The notes below the pieces were generated by a model. The model had not been told where the DNA came from and made no database searches. It saw nothing but the letters and a program-made list of their open reading frames with translations. A stretch of DNA of 30,462 bases. Origin: Eubacterium limosum (lineage in GTDB: Bacteria; Bacillota; Clostridia; Eubacteriales; Eubacteriaceae). Both the position numbers and the translations under genes were made by a program. Location: positions 1 to 30,462 of the forward strand of contig CAUEUD010000015.1 of the NCBI GenBank assembly GCA_959020865.1, given 5' to 3'. Below, piece by piece: positions 6,332 to 15,758 of the stretch; within the stretch, counting starts at the first letter, position 1, and each line of letters opens with the position of its first letter.

Positions 6332-8728
6332 ATGAGAGCGCGTAAGAAAAAAAAGAAAAATTTAAAGCAATCCCGTATGTATTATGCAATTGTTATTTTA
6401 GCAGTTGCATTTTTAATACTTGTAATAAAGCTGATGTATCTCCAGATTATCGACTCCACCGACCAGTACTCGCGTCAGGTGGATCAGCTGGTGGAGGAGG
6501 TGCCGCTAAAAGCCTCGAGGGGGAATATCTACGACCGCAACATGCGCATCCTGGTACAGGACTCCTCAGCCACCGCTATCCACGTCATCCCGCTGGAGGT
6601 CAAGGAGCCGGAAAAACTGGCAAAGGGGCTCAGTGAGAAGCTGAACCTTGATTACCAGGAGGTTCTGGACAAGGTCAACAAGACTGAGGATGACAAGGTC
6701 GAGGTAAAAAATGGGGTTAAAAAGGGTGACGGCGAGAAAGTCGTCGCTGGAATCCCTGAGGGGGTCAGCTTTCTGGACGGTACCGTCTACGCGATACCCG
6801 ATGAGATCAAAGATCCCGATTCAGCCGCCCAGGTGTTAGTGAGCGTGCTGGGCATGGATTACGACGACGCCCATGAAGTGCTGACCCGCAAGGAAAACAG
6901 CGCGGTGCTCATTGAGGGCAAGGTCGATAACACCCTGGCCCGCGAGATTAAAGAGGACCAGGCCATTAAAAATGAAAAAGGCGAGACGAAAAGCTATAAC
7001 GGCATTGAGCTCATCGAGGATAAACGCCGCTATTACACCAACGGCAATTTTGCCTCCTATGTTTTAGGGTTCACCGGGCAGGACCATACCGGACTTACCG
7101 GTGTCGAATCCTCCTACAATGACCAGTTGAAGGGTGACGACGGCATCATCTATTTCCAGAAGGATGCCCAGGGCAACCAGATCCCTTCACAGACAAAGGT
7201 CATCAAGGAGCCGACCCAGGGGCAGGATCTGACACTGACCATCGACAGCAATATTCAGATGCTGGCCGAGAGAGGGCTCAAGTCCGCTGTCGAGGAATGG
7301 AAAGCTAAAAGCGGCACGGCCATTGTTATGGATACCAAAACCGGCGAGATCATCGCCATGGCCACCCAGCCGGATTACAATCTCAACGACCCTTATTCCA
7401 TCAGCGACTATTATAGCTCAAAGCACGCAGGCGACCTCAAGGACAAATCCAAGGCCGACCAGCTCAGTGAAATGTGGAAAAACCCAGCGGTCAGCTTCAT
7501 CTACGAGCCTGGTTCGACCTTTAAAGCTGTAACGGCGTCTAGCGCTCTTGAAGAAGGCGTGGTGACACCGGACACCAAGGTGTACTGCAGCGGCTCCATC
7601 AACATTAACGGCGTAACCGTCAACTGCACCGGCTCCCACGGCACACAGACCGTTTCAGAAGCCATTGCAAACTCCTGTAACCCGGGGCTGGTCCAGATCA
7701 TTCAGAAGCTGGACCCGGCGCTGTTCTATCAGTATGTTTATAACTATGGCTTTGGCAAGCAGACAGGCATCGAGCTTCCAGGGGAGGAAGCCGGGATCAT
7801 CAACCGGCCCTTTGACGGAAACGGCGAGATCAACCTTTTGGATTACGCCACCTTCTCCTTTGGACAGGGCCTTGCCACCACACCCATTCAGCTGCTCTCA
7901 GCGCTGAACTGTGTTGTCAACAACGGTTATTATATGAACCCGACCATCATCGGAAAGGGGAGCAGCCAGCAGGAATATGTCAACAATCAGCTGAACGGCC
8001 CCAAACAGATCATTTCCTCCGACACCTCGGCGGAAATGCGCAATATCATGAAAAATGTTGTCGCTGAAAACTCGACCCTAGCCAGCCTGGCAGAGGGCTA
8101 CAGCATTGGCGGCAAGACCGGTACAGCCGAAAAATTTGTGGACGGCGCTTACAACAGCACCTACTACGTCACCTCCTTTTTCTGTTACGCTCCGGTCGAG
8201 GACCCACGGTACTCCATTCTTTTGGTGCTCGACGAACCGGACCCCAGCGCCTTTGGGGGCACCAGCGCCGCGCCGACTGCCATCAATCTGATGAAGCAGG
8301 TTCTGGACTACATGGGCGGCCAGACCGACAGCGACACCCAGATCCAGCAGAACTCCATTACTGTGCCAGATCTGATCGGCCAGGAAAAGGATTTTGCTGT
8401 TAAGATTCTGGAGGAAAAGGGCATCAAGTATAAGCTGGATGTAAAAGGCGATGGCGATACCGTCATTTCCCAGAGCTTCCCGGCCCAGAGTGTCTATGAC
8501 CCCAATACAGAGCTGGTCCTTGAAATTGGCTCCCAGAGCAGTGAGAATGGCGGCAAGGTTACCGTTCCAGACCTTAACGGCATGTCCATTCAGTCTGTCA
8601 ACGAGATTGTCACCGGCCTTGGCCTCAACCTCAAGGTCACTGGCTCCGGCTTTGCCGCCGAGCAGTCCCCGGCGGCGGGAACCGTTGTCGATAAGGGCAG
8701 TGAGATCAGCGTGACCTTTAAACCTTAA
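6332..8728 (+). CDS. Class B penicillin-binding protein with two PASTA domains
   Basis: A transpeptidase that crosslinks septal peptidoglycan (FtsI/SpoVD/Pbp2B type). The 798-residue protein has a basic N-terminus, one membrane span (about residues 16-40), a pedestal/dimerisation region opening with RGNIYDRN, a transpeptidase domain and two C-terminal PASTA domains (from about 675 and 735, each opening with a VPDL motif). Catalytic motifs: STFK (Ser395), SCN (448-450) and KTGT (Lys595). It is longer than most SpoVD homologues, partly because a segment of the pedestal seems duplicated (about residues 82-130 and 151-199, both with IP-x-E-x-K-x-P and L-x-x-DY). ATG 6332 follows GAGGGTGA closely; an in-frame GTG at 6326 is the alternative. 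A terminator follows it. Confidence 0.92.
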   Translation: MRARKKKKKNLKQSRMYYAIVILAVAFLILVIKLMYLQIIDSTDQYSRQVDQLVEEVPLKASRGNIYDRNMRILVQDSSATAIHVIPLEVKEPEKLAKGLSEKLNLDYQEVLDKVNKTEDDKVEVKNGVKKGDGEKVVAGIPEGVSFLDGTVYAIPDEIKDPDSAAQVLVSVLGMDYDDAHEVLTRKENSAVLIEGKVDNTLAREIKEDQAIKNEKGETKSYNGIELIEDKRRYYTNGNFASYVLGFTGQDHTGLTGVESSYNDQLKGDDGIIYFQKDAQGNQIPSQTKVIKEPTQGQDLTLTIDSNIQMLAERGLKSAVEEWKAKSGTAIVMDTKTGEIIAMATQPDYNLNDPYSISDYYSSKHAGDLKDKSKADQLSEMWKNPAVSFIYEPGSTFKAVTASSALEEGVVTPDTKVYCSGSININGVTVNCTGSHGTQTVSEAIANSCNPGLVQIIQKLDPALFYQYVYNYGFGKQTGIELPGEEAGIINRPFDGNGEINLLDYATFSFGQGLATTPIQLLSALNCVVNNGYYMNPTIIGKGSSQQEYVNNQLNGPKQIISSDTSAEMRNIMKNVVAENSTLASLAEGYSIGGKTGTAEKFVDGAYNSTYYVTSFFCYAPVEDPRYSILLVLDEPDPSAFGGTSAAPTAINLMKQVLDYMGGQTDSDTQIQQNSITVPDLIGQEKDFAVKILEEKGIKYKLDVKGDGDTVISQSFPAQSVYDPNTELVLEIGSQSSENGGKVTVPDLNGMSIQSVNEIVTGLGLNLKVTGSGFAAEQSPAAGTVVDKGSEISVTFKP

Positions 8729-8747
8729 AGCATAAAGTAAAGGCAGC

Positions 8748-8774
8748 GATGACCGTCCGTTTCGTACGGTCGTC
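8748..8774 (+). repeat. Hairpin matching the left-edge terminator core
   Basis: A 12-bp stem with a TTT loop, one G-U pair and one mismatch, 20 nt after the PBP stop. It matches 24 of 27 bases of the hairpin core at 79-105, although no T-run follows here. It may be a repeat family member, an old terminator, or an RNA-stabilising hairpin upstream of the true terminator at 8799-8827. Confidence 0.6.
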
Positions 8775-8798
8775 AGGCTTAAGTTTTAAATCACCATT

Positions 8799-8827
8799 GA
8801 AGAAGCAGGATTTTCTTGCTTCTTTTT
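8799..8827 (+). terminator. Intrinsic terminator after the PBP gene
   Basis: An 11-bp stem (8800-8810 with 8814-8824) containing one G-U pair, with a 3-nt TTT loop, followed by more Ts to 8827. It would end, wholly or partly, the mraZ-rsmH-ftsL-PBP transcript before the murF promoter. Confidence 0.75.
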
Positions 8828-8855
8828 GTCAATTTGTAAATAAAATGTAAAATTG

Positions 8856-8885
8856 TTGGAACCTTGCCTGTGGTTTTGCTATAAT
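8856..8885 (+). promoter_or_regulatory. Promoter for murF and downstream genes
   Basis: TTGGAA (8856-8861), an 18-nt spacer, then a perfect TATAAT (8880-8885), 65 nt before murF. Together with the preceding terminator it splits the division cluster into two transcription units. Confidence 0.65.
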
Positions 8886-8950
8886 AAGAAAGTATGTAAA
8901 AATTTCAGTTTGTCTTTGACAAAACAACAAGAGAAAGAAGATACTTAAAT

Positions 8951-10312
8951 ATGGAAAAAGTTTCACTTGAACAACTGGTGAAAATCACAGAAGGCCGGCT
9001 CATCCAGACAGGAACAACCGACTGGATCAGCGGCGCGGCGATTGATAGCCGTAAAATCGAAAAAAACGACCTTTTTATCCCCATTAAGGGTGAAAAGGTA
9101 GATGGACACCGTTTCATCAAAATCGCAGCCGAAAAAGGCTGTTCAACAAGTTTTACAGAAACAGAAGCTCTGGATTTTCCAGAGGGGATCAGCGTTGTTC
9201 TGGTCGAATCCTGCCTGGAAGCCATGAAGGCTCTGGCAAAGTACAACCGGGAGCGCTATGATATACCGGTCATCGCCATTACCGGCAGCAGCGGAAAGAC
9301 CACAACCAAGGACCTCATCGCTTCAGTGCTGTCTCAGAAATACAATACCCTGAAAACCCAGGGGAATTTCAATAATGAATACGGCATTCCTCAGACGCTC
9401 TTTAACTTACAGCCAGAACACGAAATCGCCGTGATTGAAATGGGCATGGACCATCTCAATGATATCCGTAAATCCATCGGTGAGGTCAGGCCCCATATCG
9501 GCGTCATTACCAATATCGGCACAGCTCATATCGAGATTCTGAAAACCCAGGATAATATTCTGGCCGCTAAAAAAGAAATCTTTGAGACCATGGTCGCCGG
9601 CGACATTGCGCTGCTCAACGGGGATGATGTGTATTTAAATAAGATCAAAGAGGATGAAGAGCCTTTCTCGGTTGTCCGGGTGGGGATTAAAGGTGAGGAT
9701 CTGTCACTTAAGGCAGAACAGGTCGATTCCTCTGCCAAGGGCATCCGCTTTGAGGCGGATGGCGAACACTTTCACTTCGCTTATCCTGGCATTCACAATG
9801 TTTACAACTGCCTGACCGCCATCTGGCTCGGCAGATATTATCAGATGACCCATGAAGAGATTCAGCGCGGGCTTGACGCCTTTAAACCAAGCGGCAACCG
9901 CATGGATATCGTCAAGGTAAGAGAGACCACGGTGATTAACGATTCCTATAACGCCAATCCCGACGCCATGAAGGCAGCCCTCGATATGCTGTGGGATATG
10001 GGGAAAAGCAGCCGCAGGCTCGCGGTGCTCGGCGATATGCTGGAGATGGGCGAGATGGCTGAAAGCGGCCACCTCGAGATCGGTGCTTACGCGGCAGAAA
10101 AAGCCGATGTGCTCATTGCGGTTGGCCCAGAATCAAAAGCCTACATCAAGGGGGCAGGCGCCAGCCTGGCAGATGAGCGCTGTTTCTGGACTGCAGACGC
10201 AGAAGGCGCCGGAGAGCTGCTGAGAAAGCTTATGGCGCCGGGAGACGTGATTCTCATCAAGGCCTCCAGGGGCGTGCATCTGGAAAAAACACTGGAAATG
10301 ATTCAGGAGTAA
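8951..10312 (+). CDS. murF: UDP-MurNAc-tripeptide:D-Ala-D-Ala ligase MurF
   Basis: ATP-dependent cytoplasmic ligase that adds D-Ala-D-Ala to UDP-MurNAc-tripeptide. The 453 residues fit the family. N-terminal substrate-binding region includes AAIDSRKIEKNDLFIPIKG; the ATP loop is ITGSSGKTTTKD (about residues 109-120), followed by TQGNFNNEYGIPQTLF and IEMGMDH, both MurF-specific. Later motifs are VINDSYNANPDAM and AVLGDMLEMG. Initiation at ATG 8951 has only a weak AGAAAGAAG upstream. It is the first gene after the new promoter; murE, which often stands here, is absent. Confidence 0.96.
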   Translation: MEKVSLEQLVKITEGRLIQTGTTDWISGAAIDSRKIEKNDLFIPIKGEKVDGHRFIKIAAEKGCSTSFTETEALDFPEGISVVLVESCLEAMKALAKYNRERYDIPVIAITGSSGKTTTKDLIASVLSQKYNTLKTQGNFNNEYGIPQTLFNLQPEHEIAVIEMGMDHLNDIRKSIGEVRPHIGVITNIGTAHIEILKTQDNILAAKKEIFETMVAGDIALLNGDDVYLNKIKEDEEPFSVVRVGIKGEDLSLKAEQVDSSAKGIRFEADGEHFHFAYPGIHNVYNCLTAIWLGRYYQMTHEEIQRGLDAFKPSGNRMDIVKVRETTVINDSYNANPDAMKAALDMLWDMGKSSRRLAVLGDMLEMGEMAESGHLEIGAYAAEKADVLIAVGPESKAYIKGAGASLADERCFWTADAEGAGELLRKLMAPGDVILIKASRGVHLEKTLEMIQE

Positions 10313-10334
10313 AGGAAGAGGAAACAAGGAAAAG

Positions 10335-11300
10335 ATGGATACTTTAAAAATTTCAATTGTCAGTTTATTAGTCGCATTTATCATTGTCTGGCTCGTCATG
10401 CCGCGAGTCCTGCCGATTCTGCACCGGCTGCACTTCGGGCAGGCCATCCGCGAGGAGGGGCCGCAGAGCCATATGAAAAAATCCGGTACTCCCACCATGG
10501 GCGGCCTTGTCATCCAGGGCGCTGTCCTCATCGCTGTTATTATCATCAGTTTATTTACTAAAAAATGGGACTTTTTCCCATTGATCGTGATGGTGGCCTT
10601 TGGTGCCATTGGCTTTATCGACGATTTTATCAAGGTTTCAAAGAAGCACAACCTGGGGCTGCGCGCCTGGCAGAAGCTGGTCCTCCAGTTTGTGGCGGCC
10701 CTGGCCATTGCCCTTTACGCGGCATGGACACCCGCCATCGGCACAGAGCTGGTCGTTCCGTTTATGGGCGCCACCGTTGATTTCGGTATCTGGTATGTTC
10801 CTTTTACCTTTTTCGCAGTCGTGGCGGTGACCAATGCAGTCAACCTGACCGACGGCCTTGACGGCCTCGCTTCCGGCGTTACGGCCATTGTATGTCTTTT
10901 CTTCCTGGCCATGGCCGTTGCCCTGAATCAGGTCAGCACCGCTGTTTTCAGCGGAGCAGTGATTGGCGCGTGCCTTGGCTTCCTGCGCTACAACTCAAAC
11001 CCGGCTGAGATTTTTATGGGCGATACAGGCTCCATGGCTCTGGGCGGCGCAGTCATTGTGATGGCCATCATTACACGGATGCAGATATTTGTGCTGATCG
11101 CAGGCCTGCTTTATGTAATTGAGGCCCTGTCGGTGGTTATTCAGGTGGGCTATTTCAAGCTGACCCACGGCAAGCGCTTCTTTAAAATGGCGCCGATCCA
11201 CCATCACTTTGAGCTGAAGGGCTGGAGTGAGACCCGGGTGGTCACCGTGTTCTGGATTGTTACGGCAGTCTTTGTGGCACTGGCATTTTTATGTTTATAA
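10335..11300 (+). CDS. mraY: Phospho-N-acetylmuramoyl-pentapeptide-transferase MraY
   Basis: Integral membrane enzyme that transfers phospho-MurNAc-pentapeptide to undecaprenyl phosphate, forming lipid I. The 321-residue protein has about ten predicted hydrophobic spans. Diagnostic motifs are KKSGTPTMGGL, the DDFIK aspartate pair, NLTDGLDGLASG, FMGDTGSMALG and the PIHHHFEL histidine cluster. It starts at ATG 10335 with AAGGAAAAG upstream, 22 nt after murF, and is followed by murD after 20 nt. Confidence 0.97.
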   Translation: MDTLKISIVSLLVAFIIVWLVMPRVLPILHRLHFGQAIREEGPQSHMKKSGTPTMGGLVIQGAVLIAVIIISLFTKKWDFFPLIVMVAFGAIGFIDDFIKVSKKHNLGLRAWQKLVLQFVAALAIALYAAWTPAIGTELVVPFMGATVDFGIWYVPFTFFAVVAVTNAVNLTDGLDGLASGVTAIVCLFFLAMAVALNQVSTAVFSGAVIGACLGFLRYNSNPAEIFMGDTGSMALGGAVIVMAIITRMQIFVLIAGLLYVIEALSVVIQVGYFKLTHGKRFFKMAPIHHHFELKGWSETRVVTVFWIVTAVFVALAFLCL

Positions 11301-11320
11301 TTTAGGAGGCGTGAGTACAA

Positions 11321-12697
11321 TTGAGTGAAAAGATTTTAGTGATTGGAGCTGCCCGCAGCGGTGTGGCGGTTTCAAAGTTTTTAATGGATTGCGGCAAGGC
11401 AGTGATACTGACCGATAATCGTCCTGAGGACGTGGTTCTGGCAGAGTTTCCCCAGGTACGGGAGACCTTGGCAGAGCTTGAGGTAAAAGGCATCGAAACC
11501 GTTTTTGGAAGACAGATCGACACCAAGGTTATCAATGAGATTGACCGTGTGGTCACAAGCCCGGGCGTGCCGTTAACCATTCCGATCATTGCCGAGGCAT
11601 ACCGCTGCGGCGTTCCTGTTATCGGCGAGGCTGAGCTGGCGTACTGTATGACAAAGGCCCCTTTTGTAGCCATCACCGGCACCAACGGCAAAACCACCAC
11701 CACCACACTCACGGGTGAGATCTTTAAAAACAGCGGCCGGAAAACCTACACGGTGGGCAATATCGGGGACCCCATCAGCAACTATGTAATGGAAGCAACG
11801 CCCGAGGATGTCTTTGTGACAGAGATCAGCGCGTTTCAGCTGGAGACCATCAATAAATTCCGTCCAGTCGCTTCGGCCATATTAAACCTGTCGCCAGACC
11901 ATATGGACCGGTACGGCACCATGGAAAATTACATTGCCGCCAAGGCCCGCATTTTTGAAAACCAGCGCGGCGAGGACTTTTTGGTGCTCAACGCCGATGA
12001 CGAGCAGGTCTGTGAGCTGGGCCGTCAGGCGCAGTGCCGGAAGTACTATTTCAGTCTGGATAAAAAGGTGGCCCAGGGCGCCTACGCCATGGACGGCGGT
12101 ATTTTTATCAATGACAATGAATCGGTCATTCCAATCTGCCGTATCGAGGAGATGGGCATAAAAGGCCCTCACAACGTGCAGAACGCTCTTGCGGCCACCG
12201 TGCTCGCATATTTTATGGGAGTGGACGTGGTCAGCATCACGGAGACGCTGAAGTCCTTCGGTGGGGTAGAACACCGCCAGGAATTTGTGGCGACCATCGA
12301 CGGTGTGGATTATATCAACGATTCCAAGGGCACCAACACCAACGCGGCCATCGTGGCTCTGAACGCTATGACCAAACCGGTCATCCTCATCGCCGGAGGC
12401 TACGATAAAAAAGAAGACTATAGCGAATTTATCGAGGTGGTCAGGAAAAAGGTCAAACGCATGGTGTTAGTCGGAGCGACTGCTTCCCAGATTGAGGAGA
12501 CAGCCGAGGGCCAGGGCTATTACAGCACTGTGCGTGTGGGCGATTATGACGAGGCGGTCAAGGTCGCCTCGGAGTGTGCCGCTCCCGGCGATGTGGTGCT
12601 GCTGTCACCGGCCTGTGCCAGCTGGGATATGTTTGACAATTTTGAAATCAGAGGACAGGTCTTTAAGGATTTAGTTAAACGAATCGGGAGTAACTGA
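11321..12697 (+). CDS. murD: UDP-MurNAc-L-Ala:D-Glu ligase MurD
   Basis: Adds D-glutamate to the first-residue-loaded UDP-MurNAc. The 458-residue protein has an N-terminal Rossmann-like domain (VIGAARSGVAVSKFL), the ATP loop ITGTNGKTTTTTL, VTEISAFQLE, NLSPDHMDRYG and late motifs INDSKGTNTNA and LIAGGYDKKEDY. The start is TTG at 11321, preceded by TTAGGAGGCG; a nearby GTG at 11311 quickly meets a stop. The TGA stop shares one base with the ATG of ftsW, so the two are translationally coupled. Confidence 0.96.
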   Translation: MSEKILVIGAARSGVAVSKFLMDCGKAVILTDNRPEDVVLAEFPQVRETLAELEVKGIETVFGRQIDTKVINEIDRVVTSPGVPLTIPIIAEAYRCGVPVIGEAELAYCMTKAPFVAITGTNGKTTTTTLTGEIFKNSGRKTYTVGNIGDPISNYVMEATPEDVFVTEISAFQLETINKFRPVASAILNLSPDHMDRYGTMENYIAAKARIFENQRGEDFLVLNADDEQVCELGRQAQCRKYYFSLDKKVAQGAYAMDGGIFINDNESVIPICRIEEMGIKGPHNVQNALAATVLAYFMGVDVVSITETLKSFGGVEHRQEFVATIDGVDYINDSKGTNTNAAIVALNAMTKPVILIAGGYDKKEDYSEFIEVVRKKVKRMVLVGATASQIEETAEGQGYYSTVRVGDYDEAVKVASECAAPGDVVLLSPACASWDMFDNFEIRGQVFKDLVKRIGSN

Positions 12698-13812
12698 TGA
12701 AAAAAGGAAAAGTAGACAGGCCGTTTGTCATCGCTCTGTTGATTTTGGTAGGCTTTGGCCTCCTGATGGTCTTTAGCGCCAGCATGTATTCTTCAACAGT
12801 CGACGGCAGCAAGGGCTACTCGCTCTTTCTCAAGCAATTTGGGTTTGTGGCGCTGGGGCTCGTTGTAATGGGCTTTATGAGTAATATCGATTATCGCAAA
12901 TACAATAATAAGAAAATCAGCATGATTTTGCTGGGCGTGACGGTCTTTCTGCTGCTCCTTGTATTGATACCGGGCATCGGGGTAGAGGTCAATGATGCCA
13001 GGCGGTGGCTGAATGTCGGCATCGGCCAGTTCCAGCCCTCGGAGCTCGCAAAGGTCACGGGCATTCTTTATCTCTCCTCCCTGCTAGCGCGGGAGCCGGA
13101 GGTACTGAACGGCGGCACCTGGGAATTTACAAAGCAGTGTATGGCGCCGATTTTCCTGATCTGTGGCATCACAGCCATCGAGCCCTCACTGAGCGCGGCC
13201 ATGGCCATTGGCTTCGGTATGGTGGCAGTGCTCTATTTTGCAGGGGTACGCTTTAAACGCTTCGCGCCCTATGCGGCAGTCGGCGTGGCGGGGGTCGTTG
13301 TGCTGATGATCATTGAGCCCTGGCGTCTGGAACGCTTTAATGTATTCTTAGGCCGCGGGAGCGTTGACTATCAGATCACCCAGTCACTCTTAGCTATTGG
13401 GACTGGTGGCATTTTCGGGCAGGGGCTGGGCAATGGCAAGCAGAAATTTCTGTTCCTGCCAGAGCTCCAGAATGACTTTATTTTCGCCAATATTGGCGAG
13501 GAATTTGGCCTTATCGGCTGTGTCTTTGTTCTGGGCCTTTTCGCCTTTATTATCTGGCGGGGCTTCAAAATTGCCAACACGTCGCCGGACCGGTTCGGTT
13601 ACCTTTACACCAGCAGTGTCATGCTGCTGCTGGGCTTTCAGGTGTTTGTAAACGTGGGGGTCGCCACCTCGGTCATCCCGGTTACCGGGATGGCGCTGCC
13701 TTTTGTCAGCGCTGGCGGTACCTCGATGGTGGTGCTCTTTGCCATGCTGGGGCCCATACTCAATATTTCAAGGCAGGCGGACCTGCGTAAAAGGAAAGGG
13801 AGAAGAAAATGA
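12697..13812 (+). CDS. ftsW: Septal peptidoglycan polymerase FtsW (SEDS family)
   Basis: SEDS-family glycosyltransferase that polymerises lipid II at the septum with a class B PBP. The 371-residue protein has about ten membrane spans. Seen are the early VFSASMYSS, the extracellular ARRWLNVGIGQFQPSE loop, DYQITQSLLAIGTGG, GNGKQKFLFLPELQNDFIF, GEEFG, and the late PFVSAGGTSM. The family also holds SpoVE and RodA; the dcw location favours FtsW. It overlaps murD by one base at its start and murG by four at its end. Confidence 0.93.
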   Translation: MKKGKVDRPFVIALLILVGFGLLMVFSASMYSSTVDGSKGYSLFLKQFGFVALGLVVMGFMSNIDYRKYNNKKISMILLGVTVFLLLLVLIPGIGVEVNDARRWLNVGIGQFQPSELAKVTGILYLSSLLAREPEVLNGGTWEFTKQCMAPIFLICGITAIEPSLSAAMAIGFGMVAVLYFAGVRFKRFAPYAAVGVAGVVVLMIIEPWRLERFNVFLGRGSVDYQITQSLLAIGTGGIFGQGLGNGKQKFLFLPELQNDFIFANIGEEFGLIGCVFVLGLFAFIIWRGFKIANTSPDRFGYLYTSSVMLLLGFQVFVNVGVATSVIPVTGMALPFVSAGGTSMVVLFAMLGPILNISRQADLRKRKGRRK

Positions 13813-14915
13813 AAATTTTAGTAGCGGCCGGCGGCACCGGAGGCCATATCTATCCGGGGCTGGCCATTGCAGATAAACTAAAGGAGCGCCTGCCCGATGC
13901 CGAGATCCTTTTTATCGGCTCACAGGTAGGCATGGAAAAAAACATTGTGCCCAAGGAGGGCTATCCCATTGAGTACATCCGAGTCCGCGGCTTTGAGCGT
14001 GAGCTGTCGCTTGAAACGCTGGCAGCGGTCAAGGGAATCTTTGACGGCATCTCAGATTCAAAAAAGGTTTTGAAAAGGCATCAGCCGGACCTGGTGGTTG
14101 GGACTGGCGGCTTCACCTGCGGTCCGCTGCTTCTCGAGGCAGCGAAGCGGGGCATTCCCACCATGATCCATGAGCAAAACGCCTACCCAGGCAAGACAAA
14201 CCGGATGCTTGGGAAAAAAGTGGACCGCGTGGCCATCAGCTTTAAAGAGGCCGCCGAGTATTTTCCGGAGGATAAGACATTTCTGGCAGGCAACCCGGTG
14301 CGTGACGTGTTTAAACAGACCGACCGCAAGGCCCTCAGGGATAAGCTTGGCCTGAAGGAAAACCAGCGTCTGGTCGTCATCATGGGCGGCAGCCAGGGGG
14401 CTGGGAGTATCAACAATGCGGCCGCTTCGTTTATTGCCAGGAATGCAGATAATCCGGATATTGTCGTCTATCACCTGACCGGGAGAGGACAGTACGATAA
14501 AGTCCTAGAAAAATTAAAGGAAAATGATGTAAAATTAGACGATTGCCGTAATATAAACGTGTTAGCGTACAGCGATGATGTCCACACCCTTATCGGCGCT
14601 GGAGATCTGGTTGTCAGCCGTTCTGGAGCCATGTCGGTGGCTGAGATTGCCGCGGTGGGCATTCCATCCATTTTGGTGCCCTACCCAATGGCAGCAGGAA
14701 ACCATCAGGAATTTAATGCCCGTGTTATTACCGATAACGGCGGCGGTATCCTGATCCATGACACCGAGCTGACCCCGGACCTGCTGGCCGAAACCATTCC
14801 GGCCCTGCTCCGGGATGAAAAGGGGCTTGAAAAAATGCGGAGTGCCACAAAAGAACGGGCAATACTGGATGCAGGTGACCGGATTTGTGCAGAAGCTTTG
14901 AAGCTGATCAAATAA
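13809..14915 (+). CDS. murG: Lipid II synthase MurG
   Basis: Transfers GlcNAc from UDP-GlcNAc to lipid I on the inner membrane face. The 368-residue GT-B fold protein shows the G-loops GGTGGHIYPGLAIAD (residues 8-22) and VGTGGFTCGP, HEQNAYPGKTNR, MGGSQGAGSIN and VSRSGAMSVAEI, the family's conserved substrate motifs. Its ATG overlaps the ftsW stop (ATGA, 13809-13812), consistent with coupled translation. A 52-nt gap separates it from divIB; murB, which may stand there in Bacillus, is missing. Confidence 0.97.
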   Translation: MKILVAAGGTGGHIYPGLAIADKLKERLPDAEILFIGSQVGMEKNIVPKEGYPIEYIRVRGFERELSLETLAAVKGIFDGISDSKKVLKRHQPDLVVGTGGFTCGPLLLEAAKRGIPTMIHEQNAYPGKTNRMLGKKVDRVAISFKEAAEYFPEDKTFLAGNPVRDVFKQTDRKALRDKLGLKENQRLVVIMGGSQGAGSINNAAASFIARNADNPDIVVYHLTGRGQYDKVLEKLKENDVKLDDCRNINVLAYSDDVHTLIGAGDLVVSRSGAMSVAEIAAVGIPSILVPYPMAAGNHQEFNARVITDNGGGILIHDTELTPDLLAETIPALLRDEKGLEKMRSATKERAILDAGDRICAEALKLIK

Positions 14916-14967
14916 ATTGAACAAAAACAAATAAAAAGGGTGACAAAAACCGGTAAATGGTGATAAA

Positions 14968-15744
14968 ATGGATGAAAAGCTGCAAAGACGTAAAAAATTA
15001 AAAAAAAATAAAAGGAAAAGACTGCTAAAATATGTTACACTATTAGTGGTTGCTGTTTCTATTTTATTTGTCTTTATTTTTGTCATGGCAAGCGCCATTT
15101 CCGCCGGTGTGTTTAATATCAAGCATATTGAAGTAATTGGGAATGAAGTTGTCGATAGCGAAACAATTGTAGAAACTTCAGGAATCAATGAAGGTGAGAG
15201 CATTTTTTGGGTAGATTTAAATAAGGCTCATTATAATATTGAGGAACTCATAAATGTTGAAAAGCTGGAGATTACAAAAGTCATGCCGGACAAAATCGTG
15301 ATCAAAGTAAAGGAAGCACCGGCAATCTGCGCGGTCAATTACGACGGCAAGATCAATTATATCAACCGTGAGGGGCTTCTGGTTGAGCGCAGCGAGTATC
15401 TGCGCAAAACGGATATCCCCATTGTTACGGGCTTCACGGATATTACCATTGATAAAATCGGGCATCCGGTAACCTTTAATCCGGACTGGAAGTTTGACAC
15501 AGTCATGGAGATTCTGAAGACTTTTCAGAATGACGGAAACCTTGCGAAGATTTCGGAAGTGGGTATTACGGAAAATAATACTTATCGGATCATTACAAAA
15601 AATAATGTGGTTATGACCGTGTCGGATCTGGATAACTTTAAAGGCTCTTATGATTATATCAATACGGTTTTTGCCGAGAACAAGAGTAATCTGGACATCA
15701 ATCTGACCACTGGCGGTAACAAACCGATTCTGAAACCAAGATAA
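14968..15744 (+). CDS. divIB: Cell division protein DivIB/FtsQ
   Basis: Bitopic division protein that forms a complex with FtsL and DivIC/FtsB. The 258 residues comprise a short, very basic cytoplasmic tail (residues 1-22), one membrane span (about 23-46), a POTRA domain opening with FNIKHIEVIGNEVV, and a FtsQ-type beta domain with ITKVMPDKIVIKVKEAPAI and YINREGLLV. The start is ATG 14968 with a modest GGTGAT just upstream; the AT-rich 5' end contrasts with neighbours. Position after murG is standard. Confidence 0.9.
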   Translation: MDEKLQRRKKLKKNKRKRLLKYVTLLVVAVSILFVFIFVMASAISAGVFNIKHIEVIGNEVVDSETIVETSGINEGESIFWVDLNKAHYNIEELINVEKLEITKVMPDKIVIKVKEAPAICAVNYDGKINYINREGLLVERSEYLRKTDIPIVTGFTDITIDKIGHPVTFNPDWKFDTVMEILKTFQNDGNLAKISEVGITENNTYRIITKNNVVMTVSDLDNFKGSYDYINTVFAENKSNLDINLTTGGNKPILKPR

Positions 15745-15758
15745 ACTGAGGTGAAGGC

